Source: Oerskovia merdavium | GTDB lineage: Bacteria > Actinomycetota > Actinomycetes > Actinomycetales > Cellulomonadaceae | DNA: 64,000 nucleotides | Reading direction: 5' to 3' | Assembly (NCBI RefSeq): GCF_014836755.1 | Contig: NZ_JACSQF010000002.1 | Location: 20,473 to 84,472 of the forward strand | Made by a program: the position numbers and the translations under genes | Notes under the pieces: model-generated | What the model was told of the DNA's origin: nothing | What the model saw: the letters and a program-made list of their open reading frames with translations, nothing else | Databases searched by the model: none | Part shown: positions 38,280 to 45,821 of the stretch, piece after piece | How the letters are laid out: the number at the start of each line of letters is the position of its first letter | How positions within the stretch are numbered: position 1 is the stretch's first letter

Positions 38280-38308
38280 CAGTACCGGTCACAAGCTGAC
38301 CTGTACTG
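38280..38308. promoter_or_regulatory. 29-bp dyad operator between the ECF42 operon and the hydrolase gene
   Basis: CAGTACCGGTCA (38280-38291), five bases, then TGACCTGTACTG (38297-38308): a 12-bp inverted repeat with one mismatch. It lies about 60 bp before the hydrolase ATG and 135 bp before the YCII start, well placed to control either or both. A dimeric regulator (HxlR, MarR or TetR type) is likely; none is encoded beside it except the XRE protein. Confidence 0.6.
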
Positions 38309-38369
38309 GTCGCACGATGGCGGCATGAGCTCACCGACAAGTCCCGGTACCCGATGGAGAGAAACCCCG

Positions 38370-39323
38370 ATGCCCGACCTCAGCGACTTCCCCGAACCCA
38401 CCCTCGTTCCTGTCAACGGAGTGGAGCTCGAGGTCTTCGAAGCCGGCCGGCACAACGCAGGACGGCCCGTCGTGCTGTGCCACGGCTGGCCCGAGCATGC
38501 CTCTTCCTGGCGCCACCAGGTGCCCGCCCTCGTCGCGGCGGGCTATCACGTCATCGTGCCGAACCAGCGAGGTTACGGCGGCTCGTCCCGCCCGGCCGAC
38601 GTGACGGCGTACGACATCGAACACCTGTCGGGCGATCTCGTCGCGCTTCTCGATCACTACGGGTACGACGACGCCACGTTCGTCGGTCACGACTGGGGTG
38701 CGTTCGTCGTCTGGGGGCTGACGCTGCTGCACCCGCACCGTGTCAACAGGGTGATCAACCTGAGCCTGCCGTACCAGGAGCGCGGAGAGCGGCCCTGGGT
38801 CGAGCTCATGGAAGAGGTGCTGGGCGGCGACTTCTACTTCGTCCACTTCAACCGACAGCCAGGCGTCGCGGACGCCGTGCTCGACGAGAACACCTCCCAG
38901 TTCCTCCGCAACCTGTACCGGAAGAACGAGCCCCCCAGAGCACCAGAGCCCGGCATGGCGATGATGAACCTCGCCCGGGCGCAGACGCCGCTCGGCGAGC
39001 CCGTCATGAGCGAGAGCGAGCTGGCCGTCCTCGTGTCCGCGTTCGAGTCGACCGGTTTCACAGGAAGCATCAACTGGTACCGGAACCTGGACCGCAACTG
39101 GCGTCTCCTGGCGGGCGTGGACCCGATCATCCGGCAGCCGACACTCATGATCTACGGCGACCGGGACCAGGTCGCGCGGTCCGAGAGGCTGGCAGAGTTC
39201 GTCCCCCAGGTGGACGTGGTCACCCTGGACTGTGGTCATTGGATCCAGCAAGAGCTGCCGGGGGAGACCAACCGAGCGATCCTCACCTGGTTGGCGCAGC
39301 AGGAGGCCGTCAGAGGGTCATGA
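38370..39323 (+). CDS. Alpha/beta-hydrolase, epoxide-hydrolase-like
   Basis: A 317-residue soluble hydrolase. The oxyanion region is LCHGWPEHASSWRHQ (HGWPE). The nucleophile elbow is VGHDWGAFVVWG, with an aspartate nucleophile at about residue 107. The acid lies in IYGDRDQVA and the catalytic histidine in CGHWIQQELPGE. An Asp rather than Ser nucleophile, with paired cap tyrosines, is the pattern of epoxide hydrolases and haloalkane dehalogenases. GGAGAGA precedes ATG 38370. It faces the ECF42 operon and shares its intergenic dyad. Substrate unknown. Confidence 0.9.
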   Translation: MPDLSDFPEPTLVPVNGVELEVFEAGRHNAGRPVVLCHGWPEHASSWRHQVPALVAAGYHVIVPNQRGYGGSSRPADVTAYDIEHLSGDLVALLDHYGYDDATFVGHDWGAFVVWGLTLLHPHRVNRVINLSLPYQERGERPWVELMEEVLGGDFYFVHFNRQPGVADAVLDENTSQFLRNLYRKNEPPRAPEPGMAMMNLARAQTPLGEPVMSESELAVLVSAFESTGFTGSINWYRNLDRNWRLLAGVDPIIRQPTLMIYGDRDQVARSERLAEFVPQVDVVTLDCGHWIQQELPGETNRAILTWLAQQEAVRGS

Positions 39324-39490
39324 CCGCGCCTCGCGGGAGCGCCTGGCCTCTGCGAGCGGGTTGTCCACAGGATCTCCCGCGGGGTGCCGCTCCACAGCGG
39401 CGACCCTCGGCCCAGCGCGCGAGGGCCGCCGTTCGCCACAGTGGGCGGCACGGCCCGCGACAGGCGGGCCACGAGAGCCAGGAGGCACCC

Positions 39491-39703
39491 ATGAAGGCCA
39501 TGCACCGAGCGAGAGCGACGGGAGCGGGGCTGCTCGTCCGCGTCCGCGGTGACGATCCGGAGTCCGGTCTCGCGACCGCCGAGTACGCGGTGGCGACCAT
39601 CGCCGCCGTCGGGTTCGCGGGCCTGCTGATCGCGATCCTCAAGAGCGGCGAGGTGCGCGAGATGCTGCTCGGCATCATCCAGCGCGCCCTGTCGATCGGG
39701 TGA
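39491..39703 (+). CDS. Flp-pilin-like small protein (DUF4244)
   Basis: A 70-residue pilin-like protein. A basic leader of about 25 residues ends in ESGLATAEYAVATIAAVGFA, where the Gly-Leu junction and the Glu five residues later fit a prepilin-peptidase site, followed by the hydrophobic helix. DUF4244 proteins occupy this place in actinobacterial Tad loci. AGGAGG lies five bases before ATG 39491. Its stop overlaps the next TadE-like gene (GTGA). It belongs with tadC at 35329 but is separated from it by the accessory block. Confidence 0.9.
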   Translation: MKAMHRARATGAGLLVRVRGDDPESGLATAEYAVATIAAVGFAGLLIAILKSGEVREMLLGIIQRALSIG

Positions 39704-40140
39704 GCGTGACGGCCATCAGCACGTGGGCGCCGCGGTCGGCGACCTCGCGGCAGGGGACGTGGGGTCGGTCGCGGCGTCGGCAGGGGCGGGGACGGAGGTC
39801 ACCGGACCGTGAGCGCGGCACCGTGACCGCCGAGCTCGCCCTCGCACTGCCCGCGGTCGTCCTCGTGCTGGTGGCCGTCCTCACGCTCGCCGCAGCGGCG
39901 AACGCGCAGCTCCAGGCCGCCGACGCCGCTCGCGCCGCAGCCCGGGCCGTCGCGATCGGTGAGGACGACGCGGTGGTGCGCGCCGTCGTCGTGCAGGTGG
40001 CCGGGGCCGACGCCACGGTCGCCGTCTCGCGCGGCGACCCGTGGGTCGAGGTGCGGGTCGCCAAGCCGGTGGTCGGTGGCTGGCTGTCGAGCTCGCCGCT
40101 CCAGGCACGCGGGGCCGCGGTCGCGTGGAACGAGCCGTGA
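39700..40140 (+). CDS. TadE-like pseudopilin of the Tad locus
   Basis: A 146-residue minor pilin-like protein. A 38-residue basic leader precedes RGTVTAELALALPAVVLVLV, the TadE motif with Glu at +5 and a single hydrophobic helix, then a short extracellular part. It starts at a GTG overlapping the pilin gene's stop and ends in GTGA overlap with the next gene. Confidence 0.88.
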   Translation: MSVTAISTWAPRSATSRQGTWGRSRRRQGRGRRSPDRERGTVTAELALALPAVVLVLVAVLTLAAAANAQLQAADAARAAARAVAIGEDDAVVRAVVVQVAGADATVAVSRGDPWVEVRVAKPVVGGWLSSSPLQARGAAVAWNEP

Positions 40141-40490
40141 GGCCCGGCGACCGGGGTTCGGGGACCGTGCTCGCACTCGGTCTGATCGCGGTCGCGCTCG
40201 TCCTGGGGCTCGCGCTCGCGGCCTTGTCGTCCGCGCAGGGCGCGCGGGGACAGGCTCAGACGGCAGCGGACCTCGCGGCCGTCGCCGGGGCGACCGCCCT
40301 CCAGGGGGGTTGGGACGCGTGCCCGACGGCGCGCGAGACCGCGGAGCGCAACGGCGCCGTGGTCGCGGCGTGCGTCGAGCAGGGCGACGGGGTGGTCAGG
40401 GTCGACGTCACGCGCGAGGCGACGGGATGGGCCGGGGCGCTGGGGACGGCGCGGGCCGCGGCACGGGCGGGACCGGTGTCGGCACGGTGA
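40137..40490 (+). CDS. Second TadE/TadG-like protein (helicase/secretion-neighbourhood type)
   Basis: A 117-residue protein. DRGSGTVLALGLIAVALVLG gives the pilin-like N-terminal helix (there is no Glu5). AQTAADLAAVAGATALQGGW is characteristic of the Rv3655c-like, TIGR03816-type family found only beside this helicase. It contains two cysteines (CPTARET and ACVEQG) that could pair outside the cell. Last gene of the pilus operon, it converges with the helicase gene 21 bp away. Confidence 0.87.
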   Translation: MRPGDRGSGTVLALGLIAVALVLGLALAALSSAQGARGQAQTAADLAAVAGATALQGGWDACPTARETAERNGAVVAACVEQGDGVVRVDVTREATGWAGALGTARAAARAGPVSAR

Positions 40491-40511
40491 CTCGTCGGGC
40501 CCGGGCCACGG

Positions 40512-43313
40512 TCACGCAGGCGCGTACGCGAGCACCGCGTCGAGCAGCCGGACCGCCGCGGCCTTGTCGAGCGGGTTGTTGAAGTTGCCGCACTTGGGCG
40601 ACTGCACGCACGCGGGGCAGCCGTCCGTGCACGGGCAGCGCGAGATCGCGGCCCGGGTCGCGCGCAGCCACGTCGCCCCCAGGTGGAAGCCGCGCTCGGC
40701 GAAGCCCGCGCCGCCCGGGTAGGCGTCGTACACGAACACGGTCGCCTGCTCGGTGTCGACGTGCATCGCGGTCGACACCCCGCCCAGGTCCCAGCGGTCG
40801 CACGTCGCGAGCAGCGGCAGGAGGCCGATCGACGCGTGCTCGGCCGCGTGGAGCGCTCCCGGCGCCGTCTCGGCGTCGATGCCCGCGGCCTCGAGGACGT
40901 CGGCCGGGACGGTCCACCACACGGCGGTCGTCGGGAGCGTGTGCTCGGGCAGGTCGAGCGGTTCGACACCCAGGATCTGGAGGTCCGGCAGGCGTCGGCG
41001 CTGGAAGCTCACGACCTGGCTCGTGACCTCGACAGGCCCGAACCCCCAGCCGATCGGCCCCCACCAGCGCTGGATCGCAGGGTGTGCGGCGTCGTTCGGT
41101 GCCGAACCCTGCGGGACGGACGGCTCGTCGCCCGGGGCGGGCTCCGCCGTCGGGCCGTCGCCCGACGGAGCCGAACCGACCGAGGCCTGGGCCTCGCCCC
41201 GGCCCTCGTCGCGGATCCCGTGGATCGCGATCTCCGTGACGGATCGCGACCACGTCCCGAAGTCGACGTCCCGGCGTGCGACGAGCGCGACGCCGTCGCG
41301 CAGGTCGAGGGTCTCCACGACGTAGCTCACACCCTGGTGCACGTAGACCGCGCCGTCGTGGACCGACCCGTCGGCCGAGGCCGCGTCGACCGTGCCGAGC
41401 AGGCGGCCCGTGCCGGACTCGACCACGCGCACGGGCGAGCCGCCTGAGCCGCGCAGGTCGGTCATCGCGGCGGCGGACTGGGCGTGGGTCCAGTACCACC
41501 CGGACGCCCGACGGCGCAGCGCACCCCGCGCGACGAGCACGCCCAGGAGCTCGGTCACCGCGGCCGGGTCGCCGAACGTCGTGAGGTCCGACTGCCGGAG
41601 CGGGACCTCGGCGGCCGCCGCGCACAGGTGCGGTGCGAGGACGTACGGGTTGGCGGGGTCGAACACCGTGGCCTCGAGCGGGGCCGCGAAGATCGCCTCG
41701 GGGTGGTGCACGAGGTAGGTGTCGAGGGGGTCCTCGCGCGCGACGAACGCGACCAGGCCGTCGGCTCCTGCCCGCCCCGCGCGGCCCGCCTGCTGCCAGA
41801 CCGACATGCGCGTGCCCGGCCAGCCCGCGATGAGGACCGCGTCGAGGCCCGAGATGTCGACACCGAGCTCGAGCGCGTTGGTCGTCGCGAGGCCGCGGAC
41901 CGCGCCGCTGCGCAGCGCCTGCTCGAGCGCTCGGCGCTCCTCGGGCAGGTACCCGCCGCGGTACGCCGCGACGCGGCGCGCGAGCTGGGGCGAGACGACG
42001 CGCAGGTGGTCCTGGGTCTGGGTCGCGACGGCCTCGGCCCCGCGGCGAGACCGGGTGAAGGCGAGCGTGCGGGCGCCCGCGGCCGTGAGGTCGGCCAGGA
42101 GGTCCGCGGCCTCGGCGGTCGCGGACCGGCGCGGGCGCTCGGGCGGGTCGCCGGGGGTCGCGGGCTCGTCGGGGTCGCTCGTCAGGCCCAGCTCGTCGTG
42201 GGCCGTGGGGTCGATCAGCAGGGCCTCGGCGAGTGCCGCGTCGGCCGCCGGGTCGTTCGCCGCCGCGGCGCGGGCCTGCGCGGCCTCGTAACCCAGGACC
42301 TCCGGGGGCTGCCAGAGCGCGAACGTCTTGCGCCCCGCGGGGCTCGTGTCGGTGTCGACCGTGACGATCTGCTCGGGCGGGACCCCGATGAGCCGGCCGG
42401 CGCTCGCCGCGGGGTCGGCCGTGGTGGCCGAGGCGACGACGAAGGTGAGGCGGTTCCGGGGGGTGCCGGCCGGAGCGGACGACCCGGCTGGTGGCGCCGG
42501 CGCGTAGTGCGCCTGGAGCCGGGCGAGCCGCCGCAGCACGAGCGCCACGTGCGCCCCGAACACGCCCCGGTAGGAGTGCCCCTCGTCGACGACGACGTAG
42601 CGCAGGTTCCGCAGGAACCGCGCCCAGCGGCGGTGGTTGGGCATGAGCGCGAAGTGCAGGAAGTCGGGGTTGGTCAGCACGACGTCGGCGTACTCCTGGA
42701 CCCACTTGCGCTCCTCGAACGAGGTGTCGCCGTCGCACGTCGAGACCTTGACGTCGTTCGCGCGCGACGCGTCGAGCAGGCGCTGGAGACCGTTGACCTG
42801 GTCGGCCGCGAGGGCCTTGGTCGGGCTCAGGTAGAGGACCGTGCCGCGCGACCGGGCGCTCTCGATCCGGCCGGGCGCCAGCGTCTCGGCCGCGCGGTCG
42901 GCGCGCACCGCGGTGAGCGCGGGCAGCCAGAACGCGAGCGACTTGCCCGAGCCGGTCGAGGTCGCGAGCGCGACGTGCCGACCCGACCAGGCGGCCTCGG
43001 CCGCCTCGACCTGGTGCGCCCACGGTCGCTCGACGCCCATCGAGCGGTAGCCCGCCACGAGCGAGGCGTCGGCCCAGCCGGGCCAGTCGGCGTGCTGACC
43101 GGGGCGCCCGGGCAGGTGCTCGACGTGCGTCAGCCGGTCGGCGCGGCGGCCGCCTGCGAGCAGGACGTCGAGCAGGGCGCCGGGACGGTCGGGCACGGTC
43201 GGCAGACCCGTGCTGGTGCGGTCGCGAGCGTCCGGGTCGCCGGTGGGCGAGGAGCCGCGCGACGGGCTGGTCGACGCGGCGTCCGGTTCCGGGGTTCGCG
43301 ACGGGCTGGGCAC
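40512..43313 (-). CDS. DEAH-box helicase with DUF1998 domain (TIGR03817-like)
   Basis: A 933-residue superfamily 2 helicase of the kind constantly found next to actinobacterial Tad genes (the 'helicase/secretion neighbourhood'; mycobacterial counterpart Rv3649). Its Q-like region is ERPWAHQVEAAEA, Walker A is ATSTGSGKSLAF, motif II is VVVDEGHSYRG, motif III is VASATTADP, and motifs V-VI include IAGWPGTRMSVWQQAGRAGR. The C-terminal DUF1998 region has cysteines in CPCTDGCPACVQSPKCGN that should bind a metal. Why a helicase accompanies the pilus is unknown. The start is the GTG at 43313; the ribosome site is weak. Confidence 0.92.
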   Translation of the reverse strand: MPSPSRTPEPDAASTSPSRGSSPTGDPDARDRTSTGLPTVPDRPGALLDVLLAGGRRADRLTHVEHLPGRPGQHADWPGWADASLVAGYRSMGVERPWAHQVEAAEAAWSGRHVALATSTGSGKSLAFWLPALTAVRADRAAETLAPGRIESARSRGTVLYLSPTKALAADQVNGLQRLLDASRANDVKVSTCDGDTSFEERKWVQEYADVVLTNPDFLHFALMPNHRRWARFLRNLRYVVVDEGHSYRGVFGAHVALVLRRLARLQAHYAPAPPAGSSAPAGTPRNRLTFVVASATTADPAASAGRLIGVPPEQIVTVDTDTSPAGRKTFALWQPPEVLGYEAAQARAAAANDPAADAALAEALLIDPTAHDELGLTSDPDEPATPGDPPERPRRSATAEAADLLADLTAAGARTLAFTRSRRGAEAVATQTQDHLRVVSPQLARRVAAYRGGYLPEERRALEQALRSGAVRGLATTNALELGVDISGLDAVLIAGWPGTRMSVWQQAGRAGRAGADGLVAFVAREDPLDTYLVHHPEAIFAAPLEATVFDPANPYVLAPHLCAAAAEVPLRQSDLTTFGDPAAVTELLGVLVARGALRRRASGWYWTHAQSAAAMTDLRGSGGSPVRVVESGTGRLLGTVDAASADGSVHDGAVYVHQGVSYVVETLDLRDGVALVARRDVDFGTWSRSVTEIAIHGIRDEGRGEAQASVGSAPSGDGPTAEPAPGDEPSVPQGSAPNDAAHPAIQRWWGPIGWGFGPVEVTSQVVSFQRRRLPDLQILGVEPLDLPEHTLPTTAVWWTVPADVLEAAGIDAETAPGALHAAEHASIGLLPLLATCDRWDLGGVSTAMHVDTEQATVFVYDAYPGGAGFAERGFHLGATWLRATRAAISRCPCTDGCPACVQSPKCGNFNNPLDKAAAVRLLDAVLAYAPA

Positions 43314-43380
43314 GTCTTCGAGTCTCCCACCTGGGGCGTGCCGGGCCGAACCGTCGAGCGGACGCTGTCCCCCGGGACCG

Positions 43381-43447
43381 CGAGGTAGGACGTCCTGCGC
43401 GACGTAGTACGCGAGGGGTTCTACCTCGCGCAGGACGTTCTACCTCG
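43381..43447. repeat. 67-bp long inverted repeat (MITE- or REP-like)
   Basis: The terminal arms of 22 bp (43381-43402 and 43426-43447) begin CGAGGTAGGACGTCCTGCGC and match with one mismatch. The centre holds a second nested stem, CGCGAGG/CCTCGCG. It lies between the stop of the aminopeptidase gene and the start of the helicase gene, so it can act as terminator, but its length and nested arms look more like a dispersed element. Confidence 0.85.
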
Positions 43448-43457
43448 GCAACTCAGG

Positions 43458-43489
43458 CAGTGCCGCAGTGACGCAGTGCCGCAGTGCCG
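43458..43489. repeat. Four tandem octamers CAGTGCCG/CAGTGACG downstream of the M18 gene
   Basis: CAGTGCCG occurs four times in tandem, the second copy with one substitution. The array ends 19 bp before the stop codon of the aminopeptidase gene, on its 3' side, and touches the 67-bp inverted repeat. Confidence 0.88.
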
Positions 43490-43508
43490 CGGCGCGCGTC
43501 CGCCGCCC

Positions 43509-44900
43509 TCAGCCCGCGAACACCTGCCCGATCGCCCGCGACAGGTAGTACGGGTCCGCGACGGCCGTGAGCTCGCGCGCCGAGTGCATCGAGAGGATCG
43601 GCGCGCCCACGTCGACCGTCCGGATCCCGAGCCGGGTCGCGGTGAGCGGCCCGATCGTCGACCCGCACGGCACGGTGTTCTCCGAGACGAACTCCTGGCT
43701 CGGCACGCCCGCCGCGGCGCAGGCGGCGGCCCAGGCTGCCGCGCCGTGGGCGTCGGTCGCGTACCGCTGGTTGGCGTTGATCTTGAGGATGGGGCCGCCG
43801 CCGGCCAGCGGCCGGTTGGCCGGGTCGTGGCGCTCGGGGTAGTTGGGGTGGACCGAGTGGCCGACGTCGCTCGACACGCACAGCGACCCCGCGAGCGCAC
43901 GGTGCCGGTCCTCCTCGCTCGCTCCGAACCCGGCGCTGATGCGCGAGAGCACGTCGGCGAGGAAGGGGCCGCTGGCCCCCGAGCGGGTCTCGCTGCCGAT
44001 CTCCTCGTGGTCGAACGCCGCGAGCACGGCGACGGGCGTCTCGTGCCGCCCCCGGTGACCGGCCCCGGTGGACGCCCCGGGCGCCCCCGCCGCCACCTCG
44101 AGCAGCGCCGTGAGCCCGGCGTGCACCGACAGCAGGTTGTCGAGCCGCCCCGAGGCGAGCAGCTCCTCGTGCGCCCCGAAGATCCGCGGGGCCTGGGTGT
44201 CGGCCACGACCAGGTCGTACCCGCCGACGTCCGCGGCCCGCACGCCCGCGTGCTCGGCGAGGAGCGCGAGCAGGTCCGCGTCGGGGGCGCCGAGCGCGCC
44301 GAGACCCCACACCGGCTGGGTGTGGCGCTGCTTGTCGAGCGTCAGACCGTCGTTGGCGCCGCGGTCGAGGTGGATCGCGAGCTGCGGGATGCGCAGCAGG
44401 GGTCCGGTGCGGACCAGGTGGCTGCGGCCGTCGATCGTCACGAGGCGCCCGGCGAGCTCGAGCTCGCGGTCGAGCCACGAGTTGAGCAGGGGGCCGCCGT
44501 ACACCTCGACGCCCGCCTGCCACCAGCCCTCGCGGCCCGTGGTGGGCTTGGGCTTGAGCTTGAAGCCGGGCGAGTCGGTGTGCGCGCCGAGGATCGCGAA
44601 GGGCGTCGTGGCGCTTGCCCCCGCGGGCGTCGCCCACGCGATGACGGCACCGTCGCGCACGACGACGTAGCGCCCCTCCGCGCCCGCGAGCGGCCAGGCG
44701 TCGGCCTCGTCGAGCAGCGTGAAGCCCGCCTCGACCGCGCGGCGGACGACCTCGTGGGCCGCGTGGAACGACGAGGGCGAGGCCTCGACGAACCGGGCGA
44801 GGTCCTCGGCGTGGGCGCGGGCCTGCGGGGACGGACCCTGTGGGGTGGCGACCACGGGAGTGGCGGGGCGGGCGGGGACGGGGGCTGCGGCGTCGGGCAC
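43509..44900 (-). CDS. M18-family metalloaminopeptidase
   Basis: Zinc aminopeptidase removing N-terminal (often acidic) residues from peptides, cytoplasmic. It has 463 residues. Metal ligands are visible in LGAHTDSPGFKLKPKP (His and Asp), DHEEIGSETRSGA (Glu-Glu) and SSDVGHSVHPNYPERHD; the C-terminal STIGPLTATRLGIRTVDVGA and MHSARE complete the site. The GTG at 44900 follows GATAAT by six bases, suggesting a leaderless message; an ATG nearby is in another frame. It is divergent from the methyltransferase gene at 44955. Confidence 0.94.
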   Translation of the reverse strand: MPDAAAPVPARPATPVVATPQGPSPQARAHAEDLARFVEASPSSFHAAHEVVRRAVEAGFTLLDEADAWPLAGAEGRYVVVRDGAVIAWATPAGASATTPFAILGAHTDSPGFKLKPKPTTGREGWWQAGVEVYGGPLLNSWLDRELELAGRLVTIDGRSHLVRTGPLLRIPQLAIHLDRGANDGLTLDKQRHTQPVWGLGALGAPDADLLALLAEHAGVRAADVGGYDLVVADTQAPRIFGAHEELLASGRLDNLLSVHAGLTALLEVAAGAPGASTGAGHRGRHETPVAVLAAFDHEEIGSETRSGASGPFLADVLSRISAGFGASEEDRHRALAGSLCVSSDVGHSVHPNYPERHDPANRPLAGGGPILKINANQRYATDAHGAAAWAAACAAAGVPSQEFVSENTVPCGSTIGPLTATRLGIRTVDVGAPILSMHSARELTAVADPYYLSRAIGQVFAG

Positions 44901-44906
44901 GTGTCC

Positions 44907-44912
44907 ATTATC
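44907..44912 (-). promoter_or_regulatory. Leaderless -10 box GATAAT of the M18 gene
   Basis: On the minus strand GATAAT, six bases (GGACAC) and then GTG. There is no ribosome site. Confidence 0.55.
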
Positions 44913-44954
44913 CGCCCGCGCGTCCCTCCCACCGGGTAGTAGCGTGAGCCCCCC

Positions 44955-45716
44955 ATGACCCCAGCAGAGATCGTGCTCACCCTCCGCGCCGCGGGCTGCG
45001 TGTTCGCCGAGGACGAGACGGACCTGCTCGTCGCCGCGGCGACCTCTCCTGCGGAGCTCGACGACATGGTCTCGCGCAGGGCCTCGGGGCTCCCGCTCGA
45101 GCAGGTCCTCGGCTGGGCCGAGTTCTGCGGCCTGCGCATCCTCGTCGAGCCCACGGTGTTCGTGCCGCGCAGGCGTTCGGAGCTCCTCGCAGGTTCGGCC
45201 CGGGACCTCACGGCCGAGCACGCGACGGTCGTGGACCTGTGCTGCGGCACGGGCGCGCTCGGCGCTGTCCTGCGTGCAGCCCGTCCCGGCATCGACCTGC
45301 ACGCCGCGGACATCGACCCCGCGGCCGTTCGGTGCGCGCGCCGGAACCTTCACGGACAAGTCCACGAGGGCGACTTGTACGACGCGCTGCCCGAAGAGCT
45401 GCGAGGAACGGTCGACGTGCTCGTCGTCAACGCCCCGTACGTCCCGACCGACGCGATCGAGACCATGCCCCCCGAGGCCAGGCTCCACGAGGCCCGGGTC
45501 GCGCTCGACGGGGGTGCCGACGGGCTCGACGTGCACCGACGGGTCGCCGCCGACGCCGCGGCCTGGCTCGCCCCGGGTGGCCACCTGCTCATCGAGACGA
45601 GCGAGCGCCAGGCCCCCGTCGCGGTCGGGCTCTTCGAGCAGGCCGGGCTGGTCGCCCGGACGGTGACCGACGACGACCTCGGCGCGACCGTGGTGGTCGG
45701 CACGAACCCCGGGTAG
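44955..45716 (+). CDS. PrmC/HemK-like protein-(glutamine-N5) methyltransferase, TIGR03704 type
   Basis: A 253-residue SAM-dependent methyltransferase related to PrmC but of the separate actinobacterial group. SGLPLEQVLGWAEFCGLRIL is the HemK N-terminal/linker signature. VVDLCCGTGALGAVLRAARP is the SAM-binding motif I. The catalytic motif is NAPYVPTDAI in place of NPPY, so the substrate (Gln of release factors or another amide) is uncertain. TAGTAG/TAGCGT about 15 bases upstream suggests a very short leader. It stands divergent from the M18 gene. Confidence 0.87.
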   Translation: MTPAEIVLTLRAAGCVFAEDETDLLVAAATSPAELDDMVSRRASGLPLEQVLGWAEFCGLRILVEPTVFVPRRRSELLAGSARDLTAEHATVVDLCCGTGALGAVLRAARPGIDLHAADIDPAAVRCARRNLHGQVHEGDLYDALPEELRGTVDVLVVNAPYVPTDAIETMPPEARLHEARVALDGGADGLDVHRRVAADAAAWLAPGGHLLIETSERQAPVAVGLFEQAGLVARTVTDDDLGATVVVGTNPG

Positions 45717-45808
45717 CGGTCGACCGGCCCGGCCCGGCCTGGCCTGTACGTCCCGGCCCGCGCAGGTCCGAGGACCGCGTCCGGGGCCGGCCCGTGAGGC
45801 CCGCCCCG

Positions 45809-45814
45809 TAGACT
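45809..45814 (+). promoter_or_regulatory. Near-leaderless -10 box TAGACT of rlmC
   Basis: TAGACT, seven bases (CGGGGGA) and then the rlmC ATG. The spacing places transcription start at or next to the ATG. Confidence 0.6.
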
Positions 45815-45821
45815 CGGGGGA

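Noticed and set aside
45720..45760. CCGGCCCGG-rich segment between the PrmC-like gene and rlmC as a repeat element
   Set aside because: Too short and degenerate to distinguish from general GC-rich intergenic sequence.
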